Shown here: in pieces, positions 49,531-59,905 of the stretch
Layout of the letters: each line of letters starts with the position of its first letter
Position numbering within the stretch: the first letter of the stretch is position 1
Assembly: GCF_932526225.1 (NCBI RefSeq)
Contig: NC_064041.1
Location: 8,616,313-8,680,312, forward strand
DNA length: 64,000 nt
Direction: 5' to 3'
DNA from: Nematostella vectensis
Lineage: Eukaryota; Cnidaria; Anthozoa; Actiniaria; Edwardsiidae
The notes under the pieces: model-generated
What the model was told of the DNA's origin: nothing
Databases searched by the model: none
Seen by the model: the letters and a program-made list of their open reading frames with translations, nothing else
Translations under genes and position numbers: made by a program

Positions 49531-49605
49531 ACAAAACGATACCGCGTGCTTACTATGAGAGAAGAGAGAATAATCGAGTAGACAAAATGATACCACTTGC
49601 TTACT
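49498..49605. repeat. 51-bp tandem repeat covering the ABCC stop codon
   Basis: CTTACTATGAGAGAAG begins at 49498 and 49549, and CTTACTAT again at 49600. The first copy encodes the terminal VLTMREGRITV-stop; the second reads VLTMREERIIE-stop in the same frame beyond the stop. Further diverged pieces (GGGAGAATTA, GGAGATTTACTGAGTAGACA) lie at about 52081-52195. Confidence 0.8.
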
Positions 49606-50469
49606 ATATTCCAACATATTTATAAATTCACGAGCCATTTGTACGAGAAGATTGTTAACCCTATTCGGACTGGGCTTTTTTGAGCTGTCTGTGACGGGGG
49701 GGGGGGGGGGGGGGGGGGGTCATTCATGAAACGTTTATGATAATTTTTTTTGTAAGAATTTCCATGGGTCCGCCATTTTGGATCCACCATCTTATGATTT
49801 TTGCAAAAAAGCAAAAGAAAATCTGGAATAATGCATGTAATACTGCTCATAGTAATGATAAAGCTTTTAAAGTCAGTAAATCTAGTGACATTTTTAACAA
49901 TAGCTTTGAGAAAGAGCAAAATTTACCGACCCCCCCCCAAAAAAAAAATATCCGAGGTAAAAAATATCTAGCGCTGTTGTGAAACTTGTCACCTAAACAA
50001 ACAAAAAAGTCAAAAAAGGCAATTAAATCCTAGAAATAGGACTAGAATATAAAAAGTTCACTACTTTTTAGTTTTTGGGAGACCTGTGTGAAAAAACGGT
50101 TGCCATGGTAACATGGAGCGTCTCACATGTCAAAGGCATCAAAACATCCGCAGATAGATTTTAGGAAAAGTTACCAGGTTTTAGCCTCTTAGCTGCTATG
50201 GTTCAGAAGTTATAGCAATTTTCCCGGAGGAGCCCCCCCCCCCCCCTCCCCCAAGATGAATAGGGTTAAAAAGCTAATTATACCAAAAGCTCGCCAAGAT
50301 CCTGCCAAAATACAAACCTACAAGGAATTTGTTAAGCGAAGCAAAGTATCATCCTTTTATCAGATGTCCTTATATAAATAGGTTGATATTTCAATACATG
50401 TTGTAGCGCCTGCACCTGTATATATTAGGTGTAATATTAGATGTATATAAGGCTATGTTCAAATTTCAT

Positions 50470-50571
50470 ATTATCCACGAGCCGTATTCAATGCAAATGC
50501 GTGCAAATGAAGATAAAACAATTGACTCGATTCATTTGCAGGCATTTGCATTGAATACGGCTATGGATAAT
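50470..50571. mobile_element. 102-bp hairpin element
   Basis: ATTATCCACGAGCCGTATTC and the inverted GAATACGGCTATGGATAAT enclose a second pairing, GCAAATGC/GCATTTGC. Confidence 0.85.
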
Positions 50572-50659
50572 ACGACGATTGAACTAAGCCTAAGCTTAGT
50601 TTTTTTATGATTGTAACTGTACGTAGATATGTACTCTTTATCTCTAGACTCAATAAAGA

Positions 50660-50660
<1 letters not shown>

Positions 50661-50719
<59 letters not shown>

Positions 50720-50763
50720 TATTATTATTATTATTATTACCATTATTACTATTATTATTATAG
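50661..50763. repeat. (ATT)n microsatellite
   Basis: About 33 ATT units with two CC-containing interruptions. Confidence 0.97.
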
Positions 50764-50813
50764 ATATTATTATATCTATATAATTTTAAATAAATAACAA
50801 GGGGTGTAAAGAC

Positions 50814-51081
50814 CTAGAAAAGTCTCTTTATAAGATAAGTACTGCCTGTTATTTGTAAATGCAATATTTCCATCAAATCATAAAGCAGCACAAAGCGATT
50901 GGCCTTTTCATTTTCCTTCAGAAGTCTGTTCTCTACATACCGTGGAGTTTTAGGATTAAACAGTCTATTCATGCCGTGAGGAATGACATCTGAGCTTTCT
51001 TTGTTATTGTTTGGATCAACCTCACCTATGATAAAACCTGTAGCTTCCAAAAGGTGCAAATAGTAGCCCGAAAAGTCGTCC
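50814..51081 (-). pseudogene. protein-like fragment of unknown family
   Basis: The minus-strand frame has no ATG at its start. It reads LHLLEATGFIIGEVDP, then GMNRLFNPKTPRYVENRLL and ends LHLQITGSTYLIKRLF before a stop. Composition is more protein-like than its surroundings, but no donor, acceptor or partner exon was found. It may be a terminal exon of a lost gene or a retrocopy fragment. Confidence 0.3.
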
Positions 51082-51245
51082 AGTTACTTGTTGTTGAATC
51101 TTTTCACTCATTTACATTTTTGATTTGGCAGCGCGCAAGTGTTTCTTGTTTTTCCGCCTTTTTGAAATTGATCGATAAACTACCTACAATAAATTAAATG
51201 ATATCGAGTGGTGGCTTGTTTATTATGCCCTTTATAAATGCTGTA

Positions 51246-51395
51246 GGTTCTTGGCTGTCAACCTTACTTGGATAGAAATCTTGTGAAATCGGGTGAAATA
51301 CAGTGAATGTATGAACATTCTCACAAAAATTAGGCTTGGTAATGAGGTCCTAAATCTTGTGACACCCGCCTAATGCATGAGTTGACAGCCATGTA
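51246..51395. mobile_element. MITE with CTGTCAACCTTACTTGG ends, copy 2
   Basis: Left GGCTGTCAACCTTACTTGGA and right CATGAGTTGACAGCCATG are inverted; the interior is shared with 41207-41380. Confidence 0.65.
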
Positions 51396-52356
51396 GGTTG
51401 ATTGTTTGGTTTTGTGTTTACTCGCTTTACGACACAACCCTGTATTTCTCTATGTAAGTATTACCATTTCTAAAAAGATACCAAAATCTTGGCAAGACAA
51501 TGTCTAATGCGTTATTTATTCTTTTTTTTTATGTAAGTTTGTGACAGCAATTTGTTAAGTAAGTTATAAAGGTTTCAATGTGCAATTGATTTCCGAATGA
51601 TGAGCAACAGTTCGTCGGTGAAAAGATTTTATACCTGCTCGACAAGATTTGGATGAAATTTAGTGCTCAACTAGTCCATTCTCTATCAGTATAGTCCTCC
51701 ATTCCTTCACCTACCATATCTTGAATGTTTGACGGGATTATTTGTCGGGCGAATATTTCTTTAAGCAAAGTTGTGCTTATATTACGAGGGAAGTGAGCTG
51801 CGAAAAGCGCGCGAAATAGAACAGGCGCAGGGTTCCCATGTTCAAAATAAAAAAAAACTCAAATTATTGTTTGTTTACTATATTTGTCAGGGTTTTATTA
51901 AATAATTCAACATTCATCGATAGTGCAAAAGTGTATTAATGTTTTTTTTTTCTACCAAGAAGACATATTGTAAAATTATCGCAAAGTGTGCGTGCAGAGG
52001 GGCAACCCCACAGGGTACCCGCGCGATTACCAAAAAAAGTCGCATAGTTATATTCCATTTCTCTATACTATATTATATAAGGGAGAATTAGTGAGAAGAC
52101 AAAAGGTACCACTTGAACACTGAGAGAAAGGAGATTTACTGAGTAGACAGTGCTCTAATACTATGAGTAGGGAGATTTACGGAGAAGATAAAATGGACTC
52201 TACAAGATGTAGAAATAGGTTACCTAACTCAAGACAATGGACTCGTGAAACGAGTTTTACGCACTACGAATTCGACTGTTAGTTACGGCACGAGGGGAAT
52301 TTAGTTAAACGAAAACAGTAACAATGCCACATACACATACACCAAAATATCCAAAC

Positions 52357-52362
52357 TTTATT
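52357..52362 (-). terminator. poly(A) signal candidate of the CEP350-like gene
   Basis: AATAAA on the minus strand (TTTATT as given), about 350 bp beyond the stop codon at 52711. Confidence 0.5.
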
Positions 52363-52561
52363 CTCGACGTTCTTCCTAAACACAGAAAACCATCACTCCT
52401 ATTTACAAGATTGTTTTATCGCTGGAGCGCAAGTCTCCTCGAGAAAATATTAAACCCAATCTCAGGTCTACTAGGATAAGCAGCGGGATTCAGTTATCCC
52501 ACCTTTTTCGTCAAATCTAATAATTAAACCATCATCATGTGAGGTCGATTCCCGCCATCAA

Positions 52562-52735
52562 CATCTATATTGCGTGACTTCCCCGCAAGCGCCACGACAG
52601 TAGTATGGCGTCATCTGTATTACGTGCAAATGCTGCAAGCGTCACGCTAGTACCATGACGTCATCTTTATTGCGTGCCAATGCTGCAAACGTCACGCTAG
52701 TACCATGACGTCATCTGTATTGCATGTCGTTCACG
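52562..52735. repeat. 50-bp tandem repeat covering the CEP350 stop codon
   Basis: CATCTGTATTGCATG and related forms start at 52562, 52612, 52662 and 52712 (period 50). The last copy contains the end of the reading frame (minus strand NDMQYR-stop). The others lie in the 3' UTR and each carry an ATGACGTCAT-type palindrome. Confidence 0.85.
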
Positions 52736-55700
52736 CTGGCGTCCCGTCTGTCTTGTATGGCGTTCATCACCATCACAGTTTCTGATAATAACGAGTCGAG
52801 TATCGCGTCCGCGACCTGGAATTTGACCGCGAGCTCGTCGTCATCATAGTCCACCCACTGTGGCTCCTCTTCTCTCAGTTCCTGGATGAGGATTGCGTCC
52901 ACCGCGTCCTTTTTGCCTGCTTTGAGCGGCGTCTTCCGTCTCAAAGTCTCCAGGTTTGGTCTCTCCGTGCCAAGACCTATCAAATTCATGACTCGACTCT
53001 GGACCACCTGCAAGTAGTCGTCCTCGTCTCGTAGTGGGGTCAGGCTGCGGTAGATGCGACTCTTCTGCCGCCGTCGCTGCTTCATCCAAAGCGGTCTTGC
53101 AGGTGGCGACTCCTCATGAAGAATATCCCTGAACACATCCCCCGTCAAATCAAACACAAGTTTTTGATAGGACTGCTTGGAGGCTGCGTTAGGATCATTC
53201 GCGTCTACAGCATCTGTGATTTCGGGCGGTGGTTGAACATTACTGATAGAGTGCCCTGCCTGCTTCAGGGCGTAGTACTTAGAAAGGGACGAAGCCACCA
53301 GGTCGGAGACCTCGGCATATCGATGCGGCACCACATAGGTGATAGACAGTCCCCGCGGCCTTGCGTACGAAGTCACGTCATCACCGGGCGGCAGCTCCAA
53401 CTCCTTGTCAGTATTGAGATCAAACTCATTGTCATTATCGTCGTCAAGTTGGTGCCCCAGCTCATCGTGTAGAAGCTTGAGTTGGGTGAGTTTATCCGCG
53501 AGTTCGTGCCCATCCAGGGCGGATTTGTCCTTGGTGGGGCTTCCGGGGGGGCTATGCTGCTTGTGGATACCGTCTGGGAATCGATGTACGGCCATATATT
53601 TGTCGAAGAACCTCGGACTGGTTTCGCTGCTGCACGGAGATGCGCTATCGTGCTCCTCGTGCTTGTCTCCAAGATGCAGCTTTAAGTGTGGCCTCTCTTG
53701 CCCCTTCTCTTCGTTTTTCTTATCCGCTGGCTGTAGCTTTGCATGCAGCTTCTCGAGTTTACCCTCTGCTGACTGTTGCTTCTCTCTTTTCTTTCGCATT
53801 ACACTTATCATTTGGGAAATTGCTTGCTGAACGAGATCCTCGGAAAGTTGATTCACAATAGCATCGCTACGAGTCTGCGTTCGACTGGTCGGCTCAATAA
53901 ACTTGAACGACGGGACAGCAGCTTTGTCTCCCTCATCTTTCTCGACTCTTAAAACTTTCTCAAATCTCTCACTCCCAGAAAACGACAGCTTCTCCGAAAT
54001 AGATACATCTTCTGCTTCTGAAATTTCGCCGAATTCTTCAGGCCAACGATCAGCACCTTTCTCTGTAGTCCTTTTTTCTCTCGCGGGATCCGTGCGGTCT
54101 TCGGATGTGGCCAGCCCAGAGGTTTGTTGGTGAGCCTGGTATATATTGCTCACGCAGCTTAGGGCATCGTTCAACAACATCCCCGTTATCGCATCCGTTA
54201 TGCGGTCCGCACGATCTTCCACTTTCTTTACCGACTCCTTCGTCAAATCCTGCATCTCCACAGTCTGGCCAGGTTCGTCTTCGCCCCCGGTCTCTCTTGG
54301 TTTAACATCCTCGCTAGCCATAACCTCCCGCGTCTGTTTGCTAAGCCTTGGAGTTGATGCTTCACTCTCGCCTTCAGACTCTTCCAACGTAAGTTCCTCC
54401 TCTGGTAAATCCTCCACAACACTTTCTTCATCCGTAGGTATCTCTTCCTTCTCAGGCGTATTCTCGGCTGACCTTTCCAAACTCTTTTCGCGTTCTGAAA
54501 CATCTGGAGTTTTCTCAGATTCCGACGCTTCAAAATCTACCGAATATGACGTTTTTTCTTTGATTGATGATCCGGGCTCGATATCTGCCGTATAAGGATT
54601 CTTCTCCTTGGGGTCCGAGGCTTTAGTTCCTTTTGATTCAGACGCTCCAAAGTCAGGAGTATACTCCACTCTGTTCTCCAGATCCTGTTCACTTTTTACC
54701 GACTCTTCACCTTCAGAAGGCTCGAAGTCTTCTGAATACCCGGATAAGGCCGATTCACGGCTCTGCGGTCGTTCTACTGATGCGTCAACACCCGGTGACT
54801 CCTTGTCTTCCTCGGGAACATGTATACGTTCCGATATGGTCGCGTCACTTTGTTCTTCATCGATCGACGCATCACTCTCGGAGAGACTTTTCCTTTCCTT
54901 GTGTGTGGATGCTTTCGAATCAGAACGGGAATCCCCTTTCTCTGGACTCTCGGGTATGACCTCGATAAGGGAATCCCCTTCGGCCTCTAGGTGTTCCGAA
55001 TCCGTTTCTTTCGTCCCATTGTCTTGGAGGGAAATATGGTCACTAATGTCATCTTCTGTTTTTGGCTCTTGCTTTTCATTCTTGAACGTAAACCTGTAAT
55101 CGTGCGCTTTGGATGGCTCACGGCTTTTCACAGAAGCAACTGACGCCTCCGTTTTTAAATCTTCCTTTTCGCTTTCGAACGTATAGCTGTAATCGTTCGC
55201 TTTGGATGGCTCACGGCTTTTCACAGAAGCAACTGACGCCTCCGTTTTTAAGTCTTCCTTTTCGCTCTCGAACGTATAGCTGTAATCGTTCGCTTTGGAT
55301 GGCTCACGGTTTTTCACAGAAGCAACTGATGCAGGGATATCTTCGTTGATGTCCAACCTCTTAGAATCTTCTCTAGATACTTGGGATAGACTTCTGATCT
55401 CGCTTGCTTCGCTTATTGACGAATCCCCGATCTTAATATCCTCTTCCACTTCAGATGACCCTGAGTGTCTGTCGCTTAGTTCCTCGGCTATAGAAGTTGA
55501 TCGATCACTTATGTCCAAGTCTTTTACTTGGCTCTGAGTCTTAATCTCGCTCGTGTCCTTACTGTCATTAAGATCAACCGCTAAAGGAAGATCTTTCAAT
55601 CGATCGCCATCCGTCTCAGAGTCTGCGCGTGACGAGTCCCTGGCGTCAGAGCTGTATACGTCTATAACACTGGGATCCCGTTCACGAGCCGGAGCACCCA

Positions 55701-56049
55701 CCGAAGTTCTACCAGAAGGCTCACTTGTAGAGGTTCGATCAGAAGCGGAAACTGGTTCTCTTGGTGTTATCGCGTCACGTATCTGCGGACTTCTTGGCGC
55801 TTTGCTGCTCTCACTAGGAGGGGTATACGCCTGCTGTTTGTCGGATGGGCGGGGCTCTTGGTCGAGGGGTAGGGGTGATAACGTTACCCCTCTGACTCCG
55901 TAGCTGCTTGGTCTTGATTCTGCGGATCGCGGTCGGTCGGTCGGCTGGTCCAGTTCGGCTTTGATTTTCTGGATAACAAGCTCCACGGCCTGAAATCACA
56001 GACGAACAAATACGTGAGTCGTGTGGTAAAAATTGTGGACTCTGGTTGA

Positions 56050-56090
<41 letters not shown>

Positions 56091-59000
56091 CAATGGCCTT
56101 GGCGAGCCTATAAGCTAGTAAAACCTGCGGATTGTATTCAGACCAGAAGGATATTAAAGTTGTGCTTGCAGTTGTAAGAACATACCACAGAGAGTGTAAC
56201 CAGGCGAAAACTAAATCATGACATATACATAGGGAGAAATTCTGATAATCTTGGGTGGTGATATTTGTTATTTGACATAGTTCATTTCAACATTTCTTTA
56301 GATAAATAAATATTTAACCTCCCCTTTCGGAAACAAGTAAACGCTTTCTTCGTGACCAAGTTTCTGTGACTCTTTCACTGTCATACCTGAAGCTCCTTTC
56401 TGAGGCTGGCTTCTTGGGCGCGCAGCATGGCACGTCGTTGGCGCTTGCGCTCATGGTATAACCGCTGTGCCTCGCGCTTGCGCTGTTCAAGCTGTTCTTT
56501 CAGCAAGCGCACACGACCCTCTACGTCGCTGTAGTCCGAAGTTTCTACAAAAGAGCAAAACCACAATCAAATCTTTCAAATCTTCAAGCTGAACATTTCA
56601 CCCAACTTCATAAAAAAAAAAAAAACATTATCACACGGGATAATGGAATTTATCTCGTGTAAGGTTATTATGCAATAATAAAATGCCACAAAAGTGGCCG
56701 GAAGAATCCATATCAATGTGTCGATTACCTTTAGCAAACAAGCACGGCGCTCAATGTTGCTCGCAAAAAAACAATTTTAATAGTATATTAAGATAAAAAC
56801 TTTCTCGGGATAAAAACACATTATCCCACGGGATAATGGAATTTGTCTCGAGTAAGGTTTAATTATAGTTTCACTTTTGATAAGGTTGACAGGTTGATGG
56901 CGACAGCAGGGAATATCCGGATATCAATTTCACAAGAGGCACGTGGTTTGGCACCTATAAGAACCCCTGCGATCACGGGGTGCGGCCTTCTTCCCAGAGA
57001 TAACGAAAGATACAGACGTGCAGAGTAGCTATCCTGAAAGCAATTTCCCTTCGCCTCCCATCAGCTTGTCTTTATGTCTGTTTTTTTTTCTCTGTTGTAA
57101 GTCAATTTTGCAGGTGGGCGGTAGTATGCGCAAAAAGATACCATACAGAATTTCCCATTTGGGCGTATGTCAACTATATCATTCTTGCTGTTTGGGCGGC
57201 ATAAAATGATTCAATTATTAATTCATAATTGAAGATAATTAGAATTTGCGTAAGAAAAGTAACTTAGAATAGAAAAAGCCTTTAGATAGTGTCCATCCCC
57301 TCATTGTCAAAAAAAGCTAGATACGCCCCTGATAAAATACGCACTAAAATGGTAAAAAACTTAATGAGAATTCACGGTAATCGGCACTAATATTTACTCG
57401 GTTGCAATATTAGGCCGTCAATTTCGTACCCTGGGTACCAGAGGCTCTGAGCTTCGCGGCGAAAACGATTTAAGCCTCTGGTACCCAGGGTATCAATTTC
57501 TCAGTAATGCTTCAAGTTATTTGGGACTTCAAATAATCCATTAGATTAACTTTGAACTGAGATTAAATTGTAAATCTGATCGTGTCGAACTAAGTTTTAG
57601 CATTCCTCCTCACATCCACAATCTATTGTGGAGGAATTGAGGCAAACCAAAGAACCTTTATTTTTGTTGCGTGACAAGCTGCAACGATCTAAAACAAGCG
57701 GTAACACGCAACACGCATGCTCACCGGTCATAGACGTCTCTTCTTCGCTCTTCTGCTCATCCTCTTTAGAAGACGACCGCTGCTTTAGTGAGTCTCGAGC
57801 AGGCGAAGCCTTACGCACAGGGGTGGAGTGAGTCGGTGTCATAGTGCTGTCCAGAGATTCAAACGTGTCATTGACGTACTCTTCAGGAATTGTCGTGTCT
57901 TGCGACCGAGACCTCGTCACGCCTTCGGGAATTGTCGAGTCGTGTGACTGAGTCCTCGTAGCCACTTCGGGAATCGAGCTCTCACGAGACTTGCTCTCCG
58001 GCGGTATGCTTGGGAGGTCCTCGGAGATGGAATCACTGCGTTCGGAGAGTGATCGCTTGGAGGGTAGGCGTTCGGAAGGCGTTTCGGTTTTCTTGCTGGG
58101 CGAGCTGGTAGAGCCAGGTGGTGTCACGCTTCGAACTGAGAGCAAATAAGTCACACAATGAATAATCAATCATTCATAAGTGGGAATGAGGCAGGCGAAA
58201 TGGGGGAACAAATCAGTATCAATATACTGAAAGATATATGTTATGCGAAGAGTTGTTTGGCGATACATAGAGACTACAAAAATGAAATCTCATTCTTTAC
58301 AAGCAAATCGTTTACTATTTAGCTGCCTTAAGGAGTAGTGTTTTTACAATTATTTAGTTTTCCGTAAATGGTGATGTCTGGATTTCCACGAGCGTTCACC
58401 TACTTGCCTTACCATACAGGCTAAAAAGCGTACGATAAAGGCCAGTCACGGCGGCTGTTTACACTCTTGCTTAAAGCCGCATTATCACCAGTTTACTTCC
58501 GGAGGTCCGACGGAAACCTCAACCGTTAAAAGACAAAAGAATCTATTAAAATCCGAGATATTAAACAGGCCATCCGCTCTAACTTATCAATCAGACCCTA
58601 AGGGAAACTTCCAATAAACACACTGCTTTCAATATTTTGAAATATTTTTAGCGTTTTCAGTTAAAAATCATCGGATATTGTTACGTAATCGAACGGAAGT
58701 AAACTGGTGGTAATGCGGCTTTAATACCGTGTTACAATGGGCTAATAGGCTAAGAGATCACGTGACTTACTGGGGGACAAACAAGCGCACGCTCAGGCTT
58801 TTAGCGGCAAGACAAGCAACTTATGTAGCGCTTTTGAATAAAGCCAGAAAGCACGAAAGGGTTTACTATTTTCATTTAAAGATTTCAGATTTTCGTCGTT
58901 CTGTGACGTGACGGGCGCAGCCATTTCTGTGTTTAGTTTGGCTTGAATTTGTCACCCAAAAGGTCACGTGACCATTAGCGCTAGTCCCCTATTCAATTGA

Positions 59001-59430
59001 AAATTGCAAATAAGGTATCAGCATTCAATCGCGGGTGATTGTGGTGGAGTTTTCTTCGAGAAGTGTATATTTTTTGATAATATCAAATAACAAGAAATGG
59101 TGTCCGTGACATTCTTTAGTCAGACGTACTATACTACTGAGGTACTGCACACACGACACCCTGGCTCCCCAAGAATAAGGACCCGACTTACCCCTGATGT
59201 CTCGGATGGCAGAGGGCGCCCGATTTTCAGTGAATGCCGCCCTATGTTCTGCAGCGGGAGAAGGCCTTGCCCCTGCCTGTATGCCAAGAGCCTGGTTCAA
59301 TAGCCTTTGCACCTCCGACTCCTCTGCGTCCAACCGCTGCTGCCACTCGATCAGTTTACGTTGTGAGGCCAGCAGGTCTTCTGCCTTTTGACGGCGCCCG
59401 ATGATCTTCTGCTCGCGCTGAGTCAAGTAC
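52711..59430 (-). CDS. CEP350: CEP350-like centrosomal protein, 3' part
   Basis: Four exons are visible: 59192-59430, 57725-58135, 56387-56544 and the very long 52711-55989. Phases match, so the visible part encodes about 1360 aa and its 5' end is missing. The first exon gives a coiled coil with LTQREQKIIGRRQKAEDLL and LDAEESEVQRLL; the third gives GRVRLLKEQLEQRKREAQRL. The last exon is a Ser/Glu-rich disordered stretch with three ~31-aa repeats (REPSKANDYSYTFESEKEDL), then the conserved CEP350 end: KLVFDLTGDVFRDILHEE, AVDAILIQELREEEPQWVDY and DDDELAVKFQVADAILDSL. CEP350 anchors microtubules at centrosomes. No CAP-Gly motif is visible in these exons. Upstream exons are expected beyond the satellite at the right edge, or were not recognised. 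Confidence 0.8.
55082..55370 (-). repeat. 93-bp in-frame coding repeat x3 in CEP350
   Basis: Encodes three near-identical 31-residue units, each with ASVASVK, REPSKA and FESEKEDLKTE-type phrases. The third unit has diverged (AHDYRFTFKNEKQEP). The two better copies are almost identical at DNA level, so the expansion looks recent. Confidence 0.85.
56051..56087. repeat. poly-A run
   Basis: 37 consecutive A in the last CEP350 intron, 61 bp upstream of the acceptor (a poly-T on the sense strand, so it may act as part of an extended pyrimidine tract). Confidence 0.95.
57427..57492. repeat. 66-bp palindrome
   Basis: TACCCTGGGTACCAGAGGCT and AGCCTCTGGTACCCAGGGTA are perfect inverted repeats around a 26-base centre, in a CEP350 intron. 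Confidence 0.9.
58471..58724. mobile_element. 254-bp MITE flanked by TTAA
   Basis: TTAA precedes AGCCGCATTATCACCAGTTT, and the inverted AAACTGGTGGTAATGCGGCT is followed by TTAA. The inverted repeats extend ~30 bp to CTTCCG. A TTAA duplication is the hallmark of piggyBac-type insertion; a TA duplication cannot be excluded. Confidence 0.8.
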
Positions 59431-59479
59431 CTGGGCAAAGACAGGGACAGGTGAGGTACATAGTGGGGAAGCGATGACC

Positions 59480-59905
59480 TACAGAGGGGGGGGGGGGGGG
59501 GGGAGTTACATAGAGGGGGAGGAGTGAGGTACAGAGAGGGAGATACATAGGGGGAGGGGTGAGGTACAGAGGGGGAGGGTTTTAAGGTACAGAGGGTGAG
59601 GTAAAGAGGGGGAGGGATAAGGTACAGAGGGGGAGATACGTAGGGGGAGGGATGACTTACAGATGGGGAGATACATAGGAGGAGGGTTGAGGTAAAGAGG
59701 GGGAGGGTTGAGGTAAAGAGGGAGAGGGGTGAGGTTTAGAGGGGGAGGGATAAGGTACATAGAGGGGATGGGGTGAGGTACATAGCGGGAGGGGTGAGTT
59801 ACATAAAAGGGGGGTAGTGAGGTACATAGAGGAGGAGGCGTATGCTACATAGATGGGGAGGGATAAGGTACAAAAAGGGGGAGGCGTGAGGTACATATGG
59901 ATGAA
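59480..59905. repeat. GGTACAGAGGGGGAGG-type minisatellite
   Basis: Degenerate 20-35-bp purine-rich units, starting with a 20-base G run, 50 bp upstream of the first visible CEP350 exon. Confidence 0.85.

Larger units (their letters stand above)
49531..52561. other. intergenic region between ABCC and CEP350, repeat-rich
   Basis: Holds a 24-base poly-G (49696-49719), a second C-rich run near 50237, a foldback (50470-50571), an ATT microsatellite (50661-50763), a MITE (51246-51395) and one protein-like fragment (50814-51081). AATAAA at 50652-50657 could end the ABCC transcript; AATAAA on the minus strand at 52357-52362 could end CEP350. The two genes converge here. Confidence 0.6.

Noticed and set aside
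50561-50743. Poly-isoleucine frame
   Set aside because: Translation of the ATT microsatellite.
54146-55903. Plus-strand Ser-rich frames opposite the CEP350 last exon
   Set aside because: They are antisense shadows of Glu/Ser-rich coding sequence; the minus frame has splice phases and conserved motifs.
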